Source of the DNA: Phycisphaerales bacterium
GTDB taxonomy: Bacteria; Planctomycetota; Phycisphaerae; Phycisphaerales; SM1A02
Length of the DNA: 64,000 bases
Direction of reading: 5' to 3'
Assembly (NCBI GenBank): GCA_029245245.1
Contig: JAQWPT010000034.1
Span: 124,001-188,000 of the forward strand
Numbering within the stretch: position 1 is the first letter of the stretch; the number at the start of each line of letters is the position of its first letter. The notes below the pieces were generated by a model. The model made no database searches and had not been told where the DNA came from. It saw nothing but the letters and a program-made list of their open reading frames with translations. Position numbers and translations under genes: made by a program. Below, piece after piece: positions 62,389 through 64,000 of the stretch.

Positions 62389-63543
62389 TTACATGACTCG
62401 CTCGTAGATGCCCACGAGATCCTCGACGAGGTGGGACCAGTTCCAGCGACACGCCATGTCCTTCCGAGCCGCCTCACCCATCCGGAGTGTTCCTTCCGGA
62501 TCGGCAAGCAGTGCATCCAGGGCCCTGATGAGATCTTCGGCGTCCCCGGTACGCACCAACCGCCCCGTGACCCCGTCCTGGACGAGTTCACGATTGGAAT
62601 CGAGATCGGATGCCACCGTGGCAATGCCGGCCACGAGGCTTTCGGCGATGACCAGTTGGGGATTGATCGACAAGTGGCGCATTGGCTGAAGCACGCAGAT
62701 CGATTCCAGCAGCAGGCCCGGAAGCGTGGTGCCTTCGGGGTACGGGAACCGGTGGACATGGACGTTCTGAAACTCCGATTCAAGTTCATCGATGCCCGGT
62801 ACCTGGTCCCAATGCGGACGAATCGCGAAGTCGAAATCGATGTCGGGATACTTCGGGGCCAATACGCGATAGGCGGTCACGGTGAGATCCGCACCGTTTT
62901 CTACCGAAGGATCCCGCCAGAAGAGCACCCGCTTGCGAGGTCCGACGGGCTGACCACCGTGTTCCGCAAGCGGGTCACGAATGATTCCGTGCCGGAACCG
63001 GTCGACGTGGATGCCCTCGCGGCCGAAATGCTCCACGACGCAATCGGTTCCCGCCACGACGGCGTCGAGCCGCTTCCAGAGGCGCCGCGTCACCAATGAA
63101 AATCGTTCCGGGAAGTACGCGGCGAACACGGTGCAGACCGCGGGACAGGACAGGCCGAGCATGCGCAGTCCTCCACCGAGGTGCGCGGTGCGGTTGTATC
63201 CGTGCAGGTGCAGAACATCGAACTGCTGCTCCCGGCAGATCCGCTTGATCTGGGCGACCTGGCGACGGAGGTCGCCGAGCCGAGTGCCACGCCCCTGGTC
63301 CGCGTCGCGGGTAAGAATGCCGCCGCGTTTCCGAGAATCGGTGACGTGGTGCACCGGGATGCCTGGATCGAGGCAATTCGGGAGGCTTCGACCCTCCCCG
63401 TACTCATTGGTGATCAGGTGCACATCGTGTCCGGCATGCTTCAGGTGGGCCATGCCCTCGAGGGGGACCTGGATGTGCCCGGACACGTTGTTCTCGAATC
63501 CCATCTCACCCGCGACCACCGAGATGAAGTTGCCGATCTTCAT
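62389..63543 (-). CDS. Glycosyltransferase family 4 protein
   Basis: A 384-residue GT-B glycosyltransferase. The N-domain begins IGNFISVVAGEMGFENNVSGH, and the C-domain has the segment LESICVLQPMRHLSINPQLVIAESLVAGIATVASDLDSNRELVQDG, with the nucleotide-sugar-binding E-x7-E-like pattern (ELV...AES). The start is the ATG at 63543, overlapping the sulfotransferase stop as ATGA; a TTG three codons upstream is unlikely. With the sulfotransferase, sat and cysC it points to a sulfated glycan. Sugar donor unknown. Confidence 0.85.
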   Translation of the reverse strand: MKIGNFISVVAGEMGFENNVSGHIQVPLEGMAHLKHAGHDVHLITNEYGEGRSLPNCLDPGIPVHHVTDSRKRGGILTRDADQGRGTRLGDLRRQVAQIKRICREQQFDVLHLHGYNRTAHLGGGLRMLGLSCPAVCTVFAAYFPERFSLVTRRLWKRLDAVVAGTDCVVEHFGREGIHVDRFRHGIIRDPLAEHGGQPVGPRKRVLFWRDPSVENGADLTVTAYRVLAPKYPDIDFDFAIRPHWDQVPGIDELESEFQNVHVHRFPYPEGTTLPGLLLESICVLQPMRHLSINPQLVIAESLVAGIATVASDLDSNRELVQDGVTGRLVRTGDAEDLIRALDALLADPEGTLRMGEAARKDMACRWNWSHLVEDLVGIYERVM

Positions 63544-64000
63544 TGGTTCCAATGATCCAGGTTCCGGCCGGTCAACTCGGCCAGCCGCTTGTTGTGGGGA
63601 CGGAACTCGTCGAGCAATCGCTGCCGGAGCGCAGGCTTCATCGTCGCATATCCTCGTTTGCCGGACTGTTTCTTGACCCGACGCACCGTGTTCCCGATGG
63701 CACTGCGACTGAGTCGATCAAGGACCGGCCGCAGGCCCAGTGCGGTGAACGTACGCCGAACCCGCGGAAACATCGCCGAGTTCTTGATCTGGCCGAACTG
63801 CCTGGTCTCGATGTCGGCATCCACGCCGAGAAACCCACAGATATCCTGGAAGTAGGATCGATCATCGCGGGCCAGGTCCTCCTGGAAGAAGACCTTCACC
63901 TGCTCACGGGGCCAGTACTCAAGCAGCGCATCCAGCTGCTCGGCGTATCGGCTCCGTGCCAGCAAATCGGAATCGGCCTCCATCGCCTGCTCGAGCGAGG
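63540..64000 (-). CDS. Sulfotransferase, C-terminal part (gene continues beyond the window)
   Basis: The end of a sulfotransferase that moves sulfate from PAPS to an acceptor. The visible 150 or so residues have YAEQLDALLEYWPREQVKVFFQEDL, a helix-strand pattern typical of the family where VFFQEDLARDD meets the 3'-phosphate-binding region, FLGVDADIETRQFGQIKNSAM and LRQRLLDEFRPHNKRLAELTGRNLDHW near the end. The reading frame is open at the right edge, so the PAPS P-loop-like part is outside. The stop overlaps the GT4 start. An extracellular polysaccharide acceptor is inferred. Confidence 0.82.
   Translation of the reverse strand, partial: SLEQAMEADSDLLARSRYAEQLDALLEYWPREQVKVFFQEDLARDDRSYFQDICGFLGVDADIETRQFGQIKNSAMFPRVRRTFTALGLRPVLDRLSRSAIGNTVRRVKKQSGKRGYATMKPALRQRLLDEFRPHNKRLAELTGRNLDHWNQ

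Noticed and set aside
62195-62452. Leftward 85-codon frame between the glycosyltransferase and sat
   Set aside because: No ribosome site, no family, and it overlaps the glycosyltransferase end; more likely leader DNA.

Overview
The window is high-GC, gene-dense chromosomal DNA of a planctomycete, most likely a member of the Phycisphaerae. The lineage call rests on gene content: two pairs of planctomycete-type cytochrome proteins (DUF1549/DUF1553) with DUF1501 partners, an ECF sigma factor joined to a membrane Ser/Thr kinase with C-terminal repeats, a DUF2617 protein, and a secreted protein with a VPAPG-type C-terminal sorting tail. Many co-directional genes overlap by ATGA, GTGA or TGATG, and several convergent genes overlap tail to tail, so the genome is compact. 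No phage, transposon, integron or CRISPR array was seen.

Layout. 0-5.4 kb: end of ribD, then a leftward four-gene ABC export cassette (ATPase, permease, GldG-like auxiliary protein, DUF4340 protein). 5.7-13 kb: a GAF-receiver protein, prmC, a GT4 glycosyltransferase with a long disordered insert, a bifunctional proline dehydrogenase/P5C dehydrogenase, and a glycine-zipper lipoprotein. 13-19 kb, leftward: comM/yifB, a CPA2 antiporter, plsC, cmk and a TIM-barrel protein. 19-24 kb: gcvH, uvrB, purD, then a small membrane protein and a class II amidotransferase on the other strand. 24-27 kb: a putative lipoprotein, and a helix-turn-helix/TPR regulator followed 15 nt later by a small secreted protein. 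27-31.5 kb: sigma factor, kinase and RNA m5C methyltransferase in one overlapping operon, then a cold-shock gene. 31.8-35 kb: tRNA-Lys, cysteine desulfurase, tRNA-Leu and recA. 35-46 kb: UDP-xylose synthase-like epimerase, anmK, M32 carboxypeptidase, DUF1573-ankyrin protein, MEMO-like protein with dtd, DUF2617 protein, an unusual family 4 uracil-DNA glycosylase, a polytopic membrane protein, tRNA-Asn and rpmE. 46-57 kb: two cytochrome/DUF1501 pairs pointing away from each other around asd. 57-60 kb: prfA, an unknown protein, a prepilin-like protein. 60-64 kb, leftward: sulfotransferase (cut by the window end), GT4 glycosyltransferase, sat and cysC, a set that suggests sulfation of a surface glycan.

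The signals I rate highest are the HTH-TPR regulator with its secreted neighbour, the uracil-DNA glycosylase that has lost its iron-sulfur ligands, four regularly spaced TTCGG boxes upstream of recA, the sulfation cluster, the mirrored cytochrome/DUF1501 cassettes, and a degenerate 77-bp duplication at the end of comM. All functions are read from sequence features and family knowledge; no database search was run.
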